From the NCBI RefSeq assembly GCF_901000735.1, contig NC_081550.1, positions 8,831,350-8,895,349 of the forward strand: a stretch of 64,000 nucleotides of DNA, written 5' to 3'. Each line of letters begins with the position of its first letter. The stretch's first letter is position 1. Positions 31,323 to 42,848 of this stretch are shown in pieces. This stretch comes from Corylus avellana. Lineage: Eukaryota > Streptophyta > Magnoliopsida > Fagales > Betulaceae. The position numbers and the translations under genes were made by a program. The notes beneath the pieces are model-generated. The model did not search any database and was not told the DNA's origin. It saw only the letters and a program-made list of their open reading frames with translations.

Positions 31323-34072
31323 ATGTCTGGAGATGAAGGATCAGGCTCTGATGGTCTCGGAGGCAACACCTATCCAGCCCGCTGGCGGCCGTTATTAACT
31401 AAGGCCGATGAAGCCAGAATCTGGGAGGAATGTTTTATTCCCAAATCTGTGAAGTTGCGGTTTGATGACGAACGGGTAGGTGCTATAGTGCGCTCCGACG
31501 CGCACAAAGTTTGCCTGTACGAGACTATGTTTCGTGCTGGTTTCCGACTACCCTTTCCACCAATAATACGAGAGCTGCTGAGCTATTTGAACCTAGCCCC
31601 GCATCAGATCGTTCCCAATGCCTGGAGGCTTATTCATTCCTGCGTGCTACTATGGCCTTTAGCGCTCGGACCGGGACACCACCTCACTGCCCGAGAATTT
31701 TTATGGGTATATCGGCTCCAGAAGAACCCGAAGTGCGATGGCTTATACAACTTTCAGTCCCGACGGGGAAAATTCGTCCATGTAGATGGAAAGTATTCCA
31801 GCAACCATGCGGGGAAGGGAAAATAATTTTTTGCAACGAGCCAATGAGAATTCCATCCTACTGAAGTTGCCCAAGGTCCAAGAGTGCCTCGGGAAACCAG
31901 TGTTCCTACCGGGAACGCTTCAAAAGAGCCAACCCTCACCGACCACGAACAGCAGCGTGTGAACGACGTTTTACGGTGGACTCAAAAACATGAGAGTCTA
32001 CTGAGTTATTCGCTGCTAATGAATACGGCCTCGGAGGGGAGAGGCCTTGTTGCAGTAGAAGGAGGTGTCGGCGGAGGCAAAAAGAGACTTGCTTCTGTGA
32101 TCATCCGAGACCCAAAGCTTGTTATCTCAGATCCTCCGGCTGCTAATACCCGGGGGGCTACTCTGAAGAAGGCCAGACTCGATAAAGGTAAAGGCAAATT
32201 AATCGAGTCACCTAAGCAGAAGAATCTACCACTCCAAACAGGCGGAGCTCTGAGGATAAGTGGGAGAGTGGACCCACCTGCTGTTTCACAACTCCGAACC
32301 ACGGGGCCATTGAAAATGGATATGAGGGCCAAAAAACTCAACCTTCCTCCTCGGGCAGCTAGGGCTCTATGCTTGGTCGATGAGCTCGTGGAATCTGACA
32401 AACCCGAGGTTCCTCAACCTAAGAAGAGGAAGCTGGTAAAAGCGGCAGAAGTGAAGGTACAAGATCAGTTTGCCAGCTTGCTGGCTGCTAGGCGAAAGGC
32501 TGCTCCTGGGCCTGTGGTGAAGCCGATTGCAGAAGTTGAGGCCTTTCTGGCAAACGAACCTATCCCAGCACGCCCATTAAATGCCACTCCCTTGGCCTCG
32601 GATGGAGTTGAGGCTAGGACTGCAATCCTCATCGAATCTCTTTCGCTCCAACCCCTGGGCTCCTATATCCAACATATTTTGGATGATATAGAGTTGGTGG
32701 AGCATTCGGATAGCTCGGTAGAGATGGTATGTGAGAGGACCGAGGGGCCAACTGCAGCTGTCGAAGGAGCTCGACCTCTTTCCCCATTGACGAGGCTGAA
32801 TCGGAAGCCCATGGTCCTACATCTACTAAGGCCCGGTCGCCGACTCCTGTCAAGAAGGTTACCGAGAAGGCTTTGGCTAAAGAGATGGAGTCTACTGCCG
32901 AGACCTCATCCTCTTCCGCCTCAGCAATTAGACCTCAAGGAGTAGATTGGACTGTCGGCGGACGTCTGGCAGACTTTAGTGGTGACCTGAAGGGTAACCC
33001 TTTCTTAGCGTTGGTGGATTTAATTCCGCACGAGAGTCTTATCGTGGAATATGATATCTCTGCTCAAGGCATGACAGAGCAGATGATTTTTTTCCAGCTT
33101 ACTGTAAGTGTACTACCTTTCTCTTTTTTTTATTTTTATTTTTTATTTTTTTTTTCATACATATATATACTGACAAAATCCTTGTCTCAGGGTGTTATCA
33201 GGTCGTTGGTTTTGTACTGCTACTTTCGAAAGGTAGCTAATGACTCGGCCACCAAAACTAACACCCTCCAAACCTTAGGCACTGATCTGGAAGCCGAAAA
33301 TGCTAGGCTAAAGGAGGTAGTGACTAAGCAAGACAAAGAGCTGCTGCTCTCGGGCCAACAACAGTCAATAATGGAGGCCGAGACTTCCGAGGCGGCCGCG
33401 GCTCGCGCAAGGGCTGAGTCCAAGGCCACAGAGTTGGCGGTTGAGATTGAAGGTCTTCGAGCGGAAATAAACCGACTCCAGGAGGACAATTCCATTATAA
33501 AAGAAGACCTGAACCAGCTGGGAGAAGCGCACACGGAGGTCTCGAATCAGCTAGAATTAGCTCAGGCTGAAATCCTGGACCAGAAAAACTTGGTGGTGAG
33601 AGCGAATGAAGCCAAGGTGATTGCCGAGGAGAAACTAAAGTTCTTCAAAGGCAAATATGTTCAGGCGAGGGCTCAGCTGAGGGAGGCTAAAAGCCGTGCT
33701 GCAAATTATTTACGTCAATTATCTTTTGCCTCATGGGTTCGAAATTCTGCTTGGGCCGACGGGCTCATTCTTGGTTTTGAAACCTTTCGAGCATGGGCTA
33801 AGGACTCAGCCCGAAAGATAGATCTCAACAGGGTGAAGATCGAGGATATCCCTTGTTCAGACGCAGCTATGGCTCAATTGGTCAACCTAGGCCAAGAACA
33901 AATGCCTGATGCAGCAGGGATAAAAGAATTTTTCTTCGATCCCTTCTCAGATCAACATCGCCAAGGTGCCGAGTCTGATCCTGATGACACCCGATCCGAG
34001 GCCGATTCTGTCGAGTCCGTATCTGCCGAGGCTCCCGATATTAATCTTGCTTCTGCCCCTAAGGCAAAATGA
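31323..34072 (+). pseudogene. Antisense ORF of the Gypsy element (putative gypsy-type transposase family)
   Basis: Read from ATG 31323, the N-terminal 170 residues (ARIWEECFIPKSVKLRF, then FRAGFRLPFPPI, then LNLAPHQIVPNAWRLI) match the plant family named putative gypsy-type transposon (Pfam Transposase_28). A variable middle region follows, then a long coiled coil (about 33240-33690) and an acidic tail ending at 34072. A good intron (33104-33190, GTAAGT to TCTCAG, 87 bp) interrupts it. Lesions are TAA at 31824, TGA at 31845 and a frameshift near 32780. The orientation is opposite to gag-pol. Its function in these elements is unknown. Confidence 0.75.
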
Positions 34073-34257
34073 TGTAATACCATTTGACAACTTTTTGTAT
34101 ATACCTCAAGTTTCTTAATGAAATGAGTTTTTTGCGTTTATATGAATCTTGAAGTAACAACTTGATATTTGTTTGTTGCCTAAGGTAGTTAAAAGAATTT
34201 TATAACTATATTTCTCCGAGTTATGTCTTGCAGACTTTGGTTTAGCCTTAGTTACGC

Positions 34258-34415
34258 TACCACGAGTTAAGCCTCGTGGAGTTTGATTGCTCCCACGAAT
34301 CAAGTCTCGGAGAGTCGGATTCCTACTCCGAGTCAGGTCTCGAGAGTTTGGTTCCTACTCCGAGTTAAATCTTGGAGAGTTTGATTCCTACTCCGAGTCA
34401 AATCTCGGAGAGTTT
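34258..34415. repeat. Minisatellite between antisense ORF and pol
   Basis: About four to five degenerate units of roughly 37 bp, each with CTCCGAGT(C/T)A, TCTCGGAGAGT and TTGATTCCTA. The CTCGGA word also recurs in the LTRs. The rest of 34073-34688 shows no gene. Confidence 0.65.
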
Positions 34416-34688
34416 GATTAGGGTTTTTTTTTTTATCTTCAGATTTACCCATAGTTATGCTACTCCGAGTTAGGTCTCGGAGAGTTCTTTGAGGTTTCTG
34501 AGTCCGGGTTACGTTAAGATAATGCTCCTTTTGGTTGCATCCTGCTCGGAAGTGCCTTTTCAGCTGTCTTCTCCGAGATTAATAAAATCACTTAATTTGT
34601 ACATATGAACCTTATATGCTGCATAACTCCGAGATACTTTACATATGAACCTTACCTTTGTACATATGAACCTTACATATCGCAGCAT

Positions 34689-37600
34689 TTAGACATAGTA
34701 CTTTTTAAGGTGCTCAGCATTCCAAGGCCCCGGAAGAGCCTTACCTTTGGAATCTTCCAAGTGGTATGCTCCTGCTCTTTTGCACTCAATCACCCTATAA
34801 GGTCCTTCCCAATTAGGAGCCAGCTTTCCCTCAGCTCGGTCCTTGGTCGCCAAAGTAGCTTTACGTAGAACCATATCTCCAACTTTGAAGCTCTGAGGCT
34901 TGACCTTCTTGTTGAAATACCGAGTCACTCTTGCCTGATATGCTGCCATAGCCACCTGGGCTTGATCCCGCTTCTCTTGTAGAAAATCCAAGTGCAACTG
35001 TAACCCCTCGTTATTAGTCTCGGATTGGAAGGTCTCTACGCGATAACTACCTGAGCCTACCTCGGCTGGAATGACTGCCTTAGTTCCGAATGCTAAGGCA
35101 TATGGTGTCTCTTCGGTTAGAATTCTCTTGGTCGTTCGGTATGCCCATAATACTTCTGGAAGATCTTCTGCCCAGTTTCCTTTCCGATCATCCAGCTTCT
35201 TCTTCAAGATTTTGAAAATTGTTTTGTTGGTAGCCTCTACCTGCCCATTTGCCTGGGGGTGCCCTGGAGACGAGTAATAGTTCCTTATTCGCAGCTGGGC
35301 ATAGCAGGCTCGGAATGAGTCGCAGTCAAACTGCTTGCCATTATCTGTGATAAAAGCATGGGGAATGCCATATCGACATATGATGTTCTTCCATAAGAAT
35401 CGTTCTATTGCCTTGGCTGTGATATTCACTAAGGCTTCAACCTCTGCCCACTTGGTGAAATAGTCTACAGCAACAACCGCGAACCGTGCATTTCCCCTGC
35501 TCCGAGGTAATGGTCCTACTATATCTACCCCCCATTGGGAGAAGGGCTAAGGTGAAGAGATTGCACTCAGGTCCTCAGGAGGTTGATGAGTGACGTTAGC
35601 GAATCGCTGGCACTTGTCACAATTCCTGACTATATCTGCCGAGTCCCGATTCATGTTGGGCCAATAAAAACCCGCTCGGACTGCTTTATGTGCCAATATT
35701 TTGGCTCCATAATGGTTTCCACAGATCCCTTCATGGATTTCTCTAAGGATATAATCTCCTTCTTCCTTCGAAACACATTTTAAGAGTGACAACATGAAAC
35801 CCCTTTTGTAAAGGACTCCATTTATCATTGTAAACCTTTCGGCTCTTACCTTCAACCGGATAGCCAGTTTTTTATCTGAAGGAAGTACTCTTCTTTCCAG
35901 GTACTCCACTATTTCCAGTTGCCAATCAGGTACGATCTCGACTGTGGAAACTGACACCGTCTCGGTAACGGATGACTGTAGAAGAATTTGGATAGGAGTC
36001 TCGGCTTCAATCTCTTCAATGGCAGTTGAGGCTATTCGGGCCAACCGGTCTGCTCTTTCATTCTCTGGTCTCAGAATTTTCACAATATTAAACTTACTGA
36101 ACAAAGTTTGCAAATCCTGCACTTTAGATAAGTATAACTTCATCTTGTCTCCCTTGGCTTCGAATTCCCCTCGGATGTGCCCTACAACGACCTGGGAGTC
36201 ACTCCGTACTTCGACAAGTTTGGCTCCCATTTCAAGAGCTAAACCGAGTCCTGCCAAGACTGCCTCGTACTCGGCCTCGTTATTCGTTATCTTGAACTTC
36301 AACTTCAATGCACTACATAATTCTTCCCCATCGGGGGTAATCATTACTATCCCTGCTCCACCATGCTTTTTCGTAGATGATCCATCCACGTAAATTACCC
36401 AGGTTTCATCACTTGGCCAGCTGGTGATGTCTGGCAAATTAGTGAATTCTGCCAGAAAATCAGCCAGTGCCTGGCCCTTGAGAGAATTCCGAGGGAGAAA
36501 CTCAATATCGAATTCTCCCAGCTCAATAGCCCAGTTAGCTAATCTTCCCAACAGATCTAGCTTTCTTAGTACTTTCTTCAAAGGGTATTCAGTCAACACC
36601 CTGATAGTATGAGCTTAGAAGTAGGGTCAGAGCTTCCTGGATGCTATAACCAAGGCGAAAGCCAGTTTTTCCATCTGGGGATACCTTTCTTCAGCGCCCC
36701 TTAAAGCTCTACTTGTGAAGTATACAGGCTTTTGAATTCCTTCTTCTTCTCGGATTAATGCAGCACTGACAGCCGTTTGAGACACGGCTAAATACAAATA
36801 TAGTACCTCCCCAGGTATTGTCTGGCTCAGCAAAGGTGGGCTCACTAGATATTCTTTTAGCTGTCCGAAGGCTTCTTCACATTCGTCTGTCCATTCAAAG
36901 GCCTTTCGCAAGACTTTGAAAAATGGAAGACACTTATCGGTCGATCGTGAAATGAACTGATTTAGTGCCGCTACCCTTCCTGTCAATTGCTGGAGCTGCT
37001 TCAAGTTTCTCGGAGATTGCATATCCAAGACAGCTTGTATCTTTTCAGGATTGGCCTCTATTCCTCGGCTGGATACCATGTAACCGAGGAACTTTCCTGA
37101 TGAAACTCCGAATGCACACTTTGAGGGATTCAACTTCATCCCGTACTTCTCCAAGGTTGTGAACGAAGCCTCGGTCAGTTATGAACGCAGTTTTCTCACG
37201 GTCTTCTGGATGCATGTATATCTGGTTGTAACCAGAGAAGGCGTCCATGAAGCTGAGTAATCCATATCCAGCTGTTGAGTCCACCAATGCATCAATGCGA
37301 GGTAATGGAAAACTGTCTTTTGGGCAAGCTTTATTGTGGTCAGTGAAATCCACGCACATCCTCCACTTCCCATTGGACTTTTTGACCAATACTACATTAG
37401 CCAACCAATCGGGATAATATACTTCTTCGATGAAATGAGCCTTGAGAAGCTTCTCCACTTCTTCTGCTATGGCCACATTCCGTTCAGGGGAGAACTTTCT
37501 TCTTTTTTGCTTTACTGGTTTCACACTTGGATCCACATTTAGCTGGTGGAGGATGTCTTCAGGATCAATTCCTGGCATATCTTCATGAGTCCATGCAAAA

Positions 37601-38694
37601 ACTTCTAAATTCCTTCTTAGGAAGATGATGAGGTCGTCTCGGATTCTGGGACTGAGCTGCGTCCCAATCTTCAAAGTCTTGTCTCCACTTACTACCACAT
37701 CCTCCAGTTGTTTAGCTGGCTCTCCCTTTTGGTCATTCCTGTTATTCCCACCTACTGTACCAATTACAATAGGAGTCGGATCCGAGACCCTCTTGAGAGA
37801 CGTATTGTAACATCTTCTCCCCTGGGTCTGATCTCCCTTCACTTCTCCGACTCCTTCTTCCGTCGAGAACTTCATCATCAAATGGTATGTTGAAGTTACG
37901 GCCTTTAACTTATTCAAAGCAGGTCTACCGATAATGGCATTGTAGGCACCTGGTCGGTCAATAACCAGGAAATCTACCATCACAGTTTTCTTCTTAGGTG
38001 CTGTCCCTGCCGTTACAGGGAGTGAAATAAGACCAATCGGCTGGACTTGCTCTCCTGCAGATCCAACCAAGGGAGAGCTAAATGGTGTGATCCTATCACG
38101 ATCGATACCCATTTGCTTAAAAACTGGCCAGTACAGCACATCGGTCGAGCTTCCATTGTCCACCAAAATTCTGTGGATCATATGGTTGGCCACTGTCACT
38201 GTTACGACTAGCGGATCATCATGCGGCTGCATTACCCCCCTAGCATCTTCTTCAGAGAAAGAAAGGGTCATTGAATCCTTCCTTGCAACTTTGGACGGTC
38301 TTTGTACTGTAAAGATCTCCTCGGCCTGTATTTTTCTAGCGTGGGCTTTCCTGGCCGAATTAGATTGTCCTCCACCAGCTATTCCTCCAGCGATGGTGTG
38401 GATTTCACCTACTACTCCTTGATCCCGAGGGGGTCTCGGATCTTCTCTAGGACCATCATCCCGATCACGTCTCGGCTCTCGTGCCCCTTCAGCTCGATTT
38501 GCATCTAATAGGAGAGGCTGCTGGTGCACCGCGCCTCGGTTCCTTTCTCCTGCTAGGAATCTTACTAGCCTTCCATTTCTAATGAAAGTTTCGATTTCCT
38601 GTCGCAAGGTTATACAGTCTTCCGTCAAATGCCCGTGATCATTATGGTACTCGCAGAACTTCGTCCGATCTCGCTTCCTCGGATCACCACGCAA
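34689..38694 (-). pseudogene. Gypsy pol: protease, RT (core deleted), RNase H, integrase
   Basis: Read on the minus strand. A zinc-finger-like CEYHNDHGHLTEDC (near 38650) and protease VDNGSS are followed by RT up to EDREKTAFITDRG. The next residues (near 37175) already belong to the region after the catalytic site (EKYGMKLNPSKC), so the YxDD segment is deleted. RT thumb, RNase H (YVDGSSTKKHGG, near 36380), the integrase HHCC domain (NGVLYKRG to CDKCQRF) and the DDE core (ITDNGKQFD, ANGQVEATN) follow, ending at 34689. Nonsense codons lie at about 36627, 36615 and 35549. Confidence 0.85.
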
Positions 38695-38830
38695 CTTACT
38701 CGGCCACCTGAAAGTTGGGCTCTTCTGATTTCCATAAATACTTCGTTGACCCTAGTATTCAAAGGTGTGAACCTTCGATCTTCACGCTGCCAGGGTTCTG
38801 TCTTTGGGACTGATGGTACAGTCTTCTTTA

Positions 38831-39967
38831 CTACTTTCTTCTGAAACCTTCTTCCTTCGGAGCAGATGCTATAGGTGGCTCCTTTTTGGCGTCCTCCTTC
38901 TCCCGGTCTTCTTCCTCCTGACCTTTCGTGAGAGCTTTAATCATTTCCTCCTGATTAATATACTCCTCTGTCTTGGCGATAAACTCGGTAAGAGTTATTT
39001 CTGTCGAACTCTTTGATACTTCGGCCATTAGAGGCCCATTTGGCCTGACTCCATGCCATAATGCGGATAATACCATTTGATCCCCCGGGTTATCCACTAA
39101 CAATTTTTCTTTATTGAACCTATGCATGAAATCTTTCAGGCTTTCTTCCTTCCCTTGACGTAATGACAGTAAGCAAGCTGAGTGCTTCCTCCTCTTCTTG
39201 GTAGCCAGGATTTGGCTTAAAAAGAGACTTCCAAGTTCTTTGAAACTGTCTATTGACTTGGCAGGCAATCTGGCAAACCAGTCCTGAGCAACTCCTTCCA
39301 AAGTGAGAGGAAAGGTTCTGCATGCTATTTCATCCGGAAACCTATGAAGGGAAAAGTGAACTCGGACGCTTTCCATATGTTCAGAAGGGTCGCCACTACC
39401 GTTAAACTCCTTGACACGAGGCATCTTGAAGTTTTCAGGCAAAGGGAAACTTAACACTCAATCAGTGAAAGGCAGGTCGGTGTTATCCATGAACCCCGCA
39501 GCAGGGGTTTTCTCATCCTTTGCAACCAACTTACGAGTCAGCTCTTCATACTTCTTCTTCAGATCCTCCATGTCAGCACTCATCTGGCCTTCATTTTGCC
39601 CGTGAGGTTGTTCTCGTCAAGGCCTCGTATGCTGGGACCTCTCCTGCTCTTGGTGCTCCTCATTCTGGACAGTAGTACGATGGCTAGCTTGGACTGAACT
39701 TGCTTCTTCGTCGCGGTGCGAACCAGCCGTCCGCTTCCCATCGCGAATTTCCCTTCGCCTTTCCTTTTCACGCCGTTCATCATGCCTTCTTGCTCGCTCT
39801 TGGTCCCTCTGGCTATTACGGCCCTCAGCAGCTGTGAGCCTTACAGCCAGGTCTTCATTCTGCTTCTTCAGAGCCTTCATGGATTCAGACATCTGCTTCA
39901 TGAATTCGGCTAGATCGGGTGGTGGCGGTGCGTTGGAGGCTGCAGTAGTGGAACGGGTAGTCACCAT
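38831..39967 (-). pseudogene. Gypsy gag
   Basis: The minus-strand frame starts at MVTTRSTTAASN (39967) with a coiled, charged N-terminus. It then gives the retrotransposon gag core: FPLPENFKMPRVKEFNG, GVAQDWFARLP and SLKDFMHRFN. In-frame TGA codons at about 39619 and 39460 and frameshifts near 38850 and 38718 separate it from pol. In an intact Tat element gag and pol would be read together. Confidence 0.85.
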
Positions 39968-40002
39968 TTTGGATTAGTAGAGAACTGATGAAAATTGAAG
40001 TT

Positions 40003-40018
40003 CCTACAGATGGCGCCA
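40003..40018 (-). other. Primer binding site of the Gypsy element
   Basis: Minus-strand TGGCGCCATCTGTAGG begins three bases after the 5' LTR. TGGCGCC-type primer sites are common in plant Gypsy elements; the exact tRNA is not decided. Confidence 0.65.
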
Positions 40019-40021
40019 AAC

Positions 40022-40829
40022 TGTTGAAGCACAGTTTTCCAAATGATGACGTGGAACACCTGCCGAGCTTGAGTTATACCAACACCCGAACAATTTGACT
40101 GCGCAACAAAGAGGAAAGAAGGATCGAAGTGACCGAGGGTGAGCCGGCGTGAGCACTCCGATGCCTAAGTCAGAATGGGAAAGGATACTAGTAACAACTA
40201 CAGAGCTCAGATTATGAGAGTTGTGATTACCTTTGCTTTGATAATTGGACTTGTATTTATAGGCAGGGAGAGGATTTGATTTCCCGTGCATTCAGGAATC
40301 TTATCCCTTGATATCAGCTGAACAAACATTTGAATGAAAGATCATGTTTGTTAGTTGTTCCGTGACTTTAGTGTCTCGTGATCAGGGATCAGAGTCATAG
40401 CTTACAAGCTGTGCTAGGTTAGCGCATCCGAGCAGAATTCGGTTGCCCTTGTGATTTCAGATCTCATCTGGCGTATTTTCACTGATGTATGTAGAAGATT
40501 CGGATTATAAGTAGATACGATACCTTAATAAATAACGAAACCACTTATTTGTTAACAGCAATATCTTTTAGTATATCAGACCCATTCCCTTCACCGAGAC
40601 CTCTATGTCTTGAGTTAGTTTCGGACTTTACGGTCTCGGCGTAGGAGTCTCGGATTTGACGGTCTCGGATTACAAGGTCTCGGATAGGAGTCTCGGACTT
40701 GACGGTCTTGGATTACAAGGTCTCGGATAGGAGTCTCGGACTTATGAGTTTCGGGTCCGAGTCTTGGGCTTTATCAAATTGGGCCTAAAGACTGTTGAAA
40801 ATTTGTGTGGGTTGACCCATGACCCAACA
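40022..40829 (-). repeat. 5' LTR of the Gypsy element
   Basis: 808 bp, partner of 30058-30865, followed by the AGTAT target duplication at 40830-40834. Confidence 0.92.
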
Positions 40830-41007
40830 AGTATATATATATATAATACAAAGCTTAAGATTTAAAGCTTTAAAGCTTTAAAGCTTTGTACTAATATGTA
40901 TATACTTGCAAATTATTAAGCATAACAGTACTTGATATATTTTAAATATGTATATTGCAATTATTTAGCTTTATATATCTTAAGCTTAGTAATTGATTCA
41001 TAAGTTG

Positions 41008-41044
<37 letters not shown>

Positions 41045-41090
41045 ATACAATTAAACCTTAAGCTTTAATTGTATTAAATATAATATATAC
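40830..41090. repeat. AT-rich repeat block right of the Gypsy element
   Basis: 40831-41028 repeats the 29789-29980 block with small changes. It continues into (TA)n and a near-perfect hairpin with AATACAATTAAA and TTTAATTGTATT arms (41044-41078). Confidence 0.7.
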
Positions 41091-41190
41091 NNNNNNNNNN
41101 NNNNNNNNNNNNNNNNNNNNNNNNNNNNNNNNNNNNNNNNNNNNNNNNNNNNNNNNNNNNNNNNNNNNNNNNNNNNNNNNNNNNNNNNNN
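41091..41190. other. Assembly gap (100 N)
   Basis: Exactly 100 N between an AT-rich repeat and a CACTA end. Confidence 0.95.
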
Positions 41191-41355
41191 TGGTAACGTG
41201 ACACTTTTCACACGTCACCAAATGGTGACCTGTGAAAAGTGCAATGTTCGGATTTAATATGGTAACGTGTCGTATTTTCACACGTTACCATATAGTGATG
41301 TGGCAACAAATGATGAACAGTTGCCACGTCACTAAACCTATATTTTTTTGTAGTG
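41191..41355. mobile_element. CACTA transposon terminus (right end)
   Basis: The sequence ends TTTTTTTGTAGTG at 41355, the inverse of a CACTACAAAAAAA terminus. It is preceded by subterminal words GGTAACGTG, CACACGTTACC and TTGCCACGTCAC in both orientations. The rest of the element lies in or beyond the gap. Confidence 0.65.
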
Positions 41356-42448
41356 ATAGAAGCATGTTGAACAATCGGTTGCATGTTTAGATTCTGTTTT
41401 ATTGGATAATATTATTTATGGTTTTGTTTAGGATCAGTTTAATGTTTCTTCGTTGTGGACTAGTAAAGTGTAAATGTGTCTTTTCTTAGTAATTTTCAAC
41501 ATAAGTTAAAAGAAAAAATATATATATATATATATTTTCAAGATAATTTTTAGTGTTTGAGTCAAAGAATAAAATATTAGTATAAATTTCCAGGAAATGT
41601 CTTTTACTGATAATTTTTTTTCGACAGAAAAAGGTTTACAACAAAATAAAACACAACTTAGGAATAGTTTGGAACTTCGCCAATAATTATTGGATCCTAT
41701 ATATGAAAAACTGTAGCAACTATTATATAATATATTTAAGAAAAAATTAATAAATTTCCTTGTAGTTTAGGATATATAATTGGCTTAAAGTGCTTTAAAT
41801 TTTTTTTGCTTAAATTATTTTTAGAGTTTTTAGTCTGGTAGGGGACTAGTGAATTAGGGCAATCTAGGAATTCCCATTATTACTGTAGCAAATCCTTTTT
41901 TTTTTTTTTTAATGAATGAATTTCTATTAAACCAAACAAAATGTACAATACACTCTACCAGCTATAGATCCCAGGAGTAAATAGGGCACTTTAACAATCA
42001 AAACAATTACAACAAATTAATCAGTGTCGGTTCATCCAGTAGCCACCATATAAGCTACTACAAACGACAAACCTGTACAACTATATCAAAAAGCAATAGA
42101 GGCAAAGACTGTACTAAACAACCAGCAGCAATTAACATCCCCTGTTCCAGGAGAATCAAAGCAACCATGGACGGAAATAGAAGCTCAATTCTAAGGAGGC
42201 CGGACAATATACAAAAAATAAAAATAATAATAAAAAATAAAATTAAAAAAAAATTAGGGACCAAAAGAAGAAATTTTTTTTTTTTTTTTTTCTAACAAAT
42301 TTAAAGATAAAATAACCTTTTCCAATTTTTTTTTAAGAGGTGGGGTTGGCGGGGGACCATGGCCCCGACCAGCCGCCCCTTAGATCGGTCACTGACAGCA
42401 ACCAATATCAAACTGTGCAGGAGCCAGCAAAATCAAACATTTGCAGAA
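41356..42448. other. No gene recognised
   Basis: AT-rich sequence with a (TA)n tract at 41518-41534, a poly-T run at 41888-41910 and A/T runs around 42180-42330. No supported reading frame or element border was found. Confidence 0.4.
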
Positions 42449-42637
42449 ACATGACGCACCCATCAGCACCAAACAACATGAAGCGCCCATCAGTACCAAA
42501 CAACATGAAGCGCCCATCAGCACCAAAAAACATGAAGTACCCATCAGCACCAAACAACATGAAGCCCCCATCAGCACCAATCAACATGAAGCGCCATCAG
42601 TACCAAACAACATGAAGCGCCCATCAGCACCAAACAT
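42449..42637. repeat. 27-bp minisatellite
   Basis: About seven units of AACAACATGAAGCGCCCATC plus AGCACCA run in tandem; one unit is 26 bp. Read in one frame it would give a nine-residue MKRPSAPNN repeat, but nothing outside the repeat supports a gene. Confidence 0.8.
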
Positions 42638-42848
42638 CCGAACCGGAATATTGTGGAGGCGACGAGTCCCAGTAGCCAGGACGAACCATCTCCAAAAACA
42701 ACAGCTCAAGTCAGAACTCGGATTTGAATGTCCCAATTAGCACAAAGACCTACATTCTCACCACTTTTTTTTTAAATTTACCCTTCCACTTGTTTCATTG
42801 TCTTTCATTATGCTCCTAGCATCATTTGGATATACTCACAGATCAAAC

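Larger units (their letters stand above)
30058..40829 (-). mobile_element. Ty3/Gypsy (Tat-type) LTR retrotransposon
   Basis: Full-length element of 10.8 kb with two 808-bp LTRs and a 5-bp target duplication AGTAT (30053-30057 and 40830-40834). Gag and pol lie on the minus strand, so the 5' LTR is 40022-40829. Between pol and the 3' LTR is an extra gene in antisense to gag-pol (31323-34072), a feature known from the Tat branch of plant Gypsy elements. The LTRs differ at about two dozen sites by eye, suggesting moderate age. RT has lost its catalytic segment, so the element is non-autonomous. Confidence 0.92.

Noticed and set aside
34605..37893. Plus-strand open frames opposite Gypsy pol
   Set aside because: They mirror the minus-strand pol codons and have no domain of their own.
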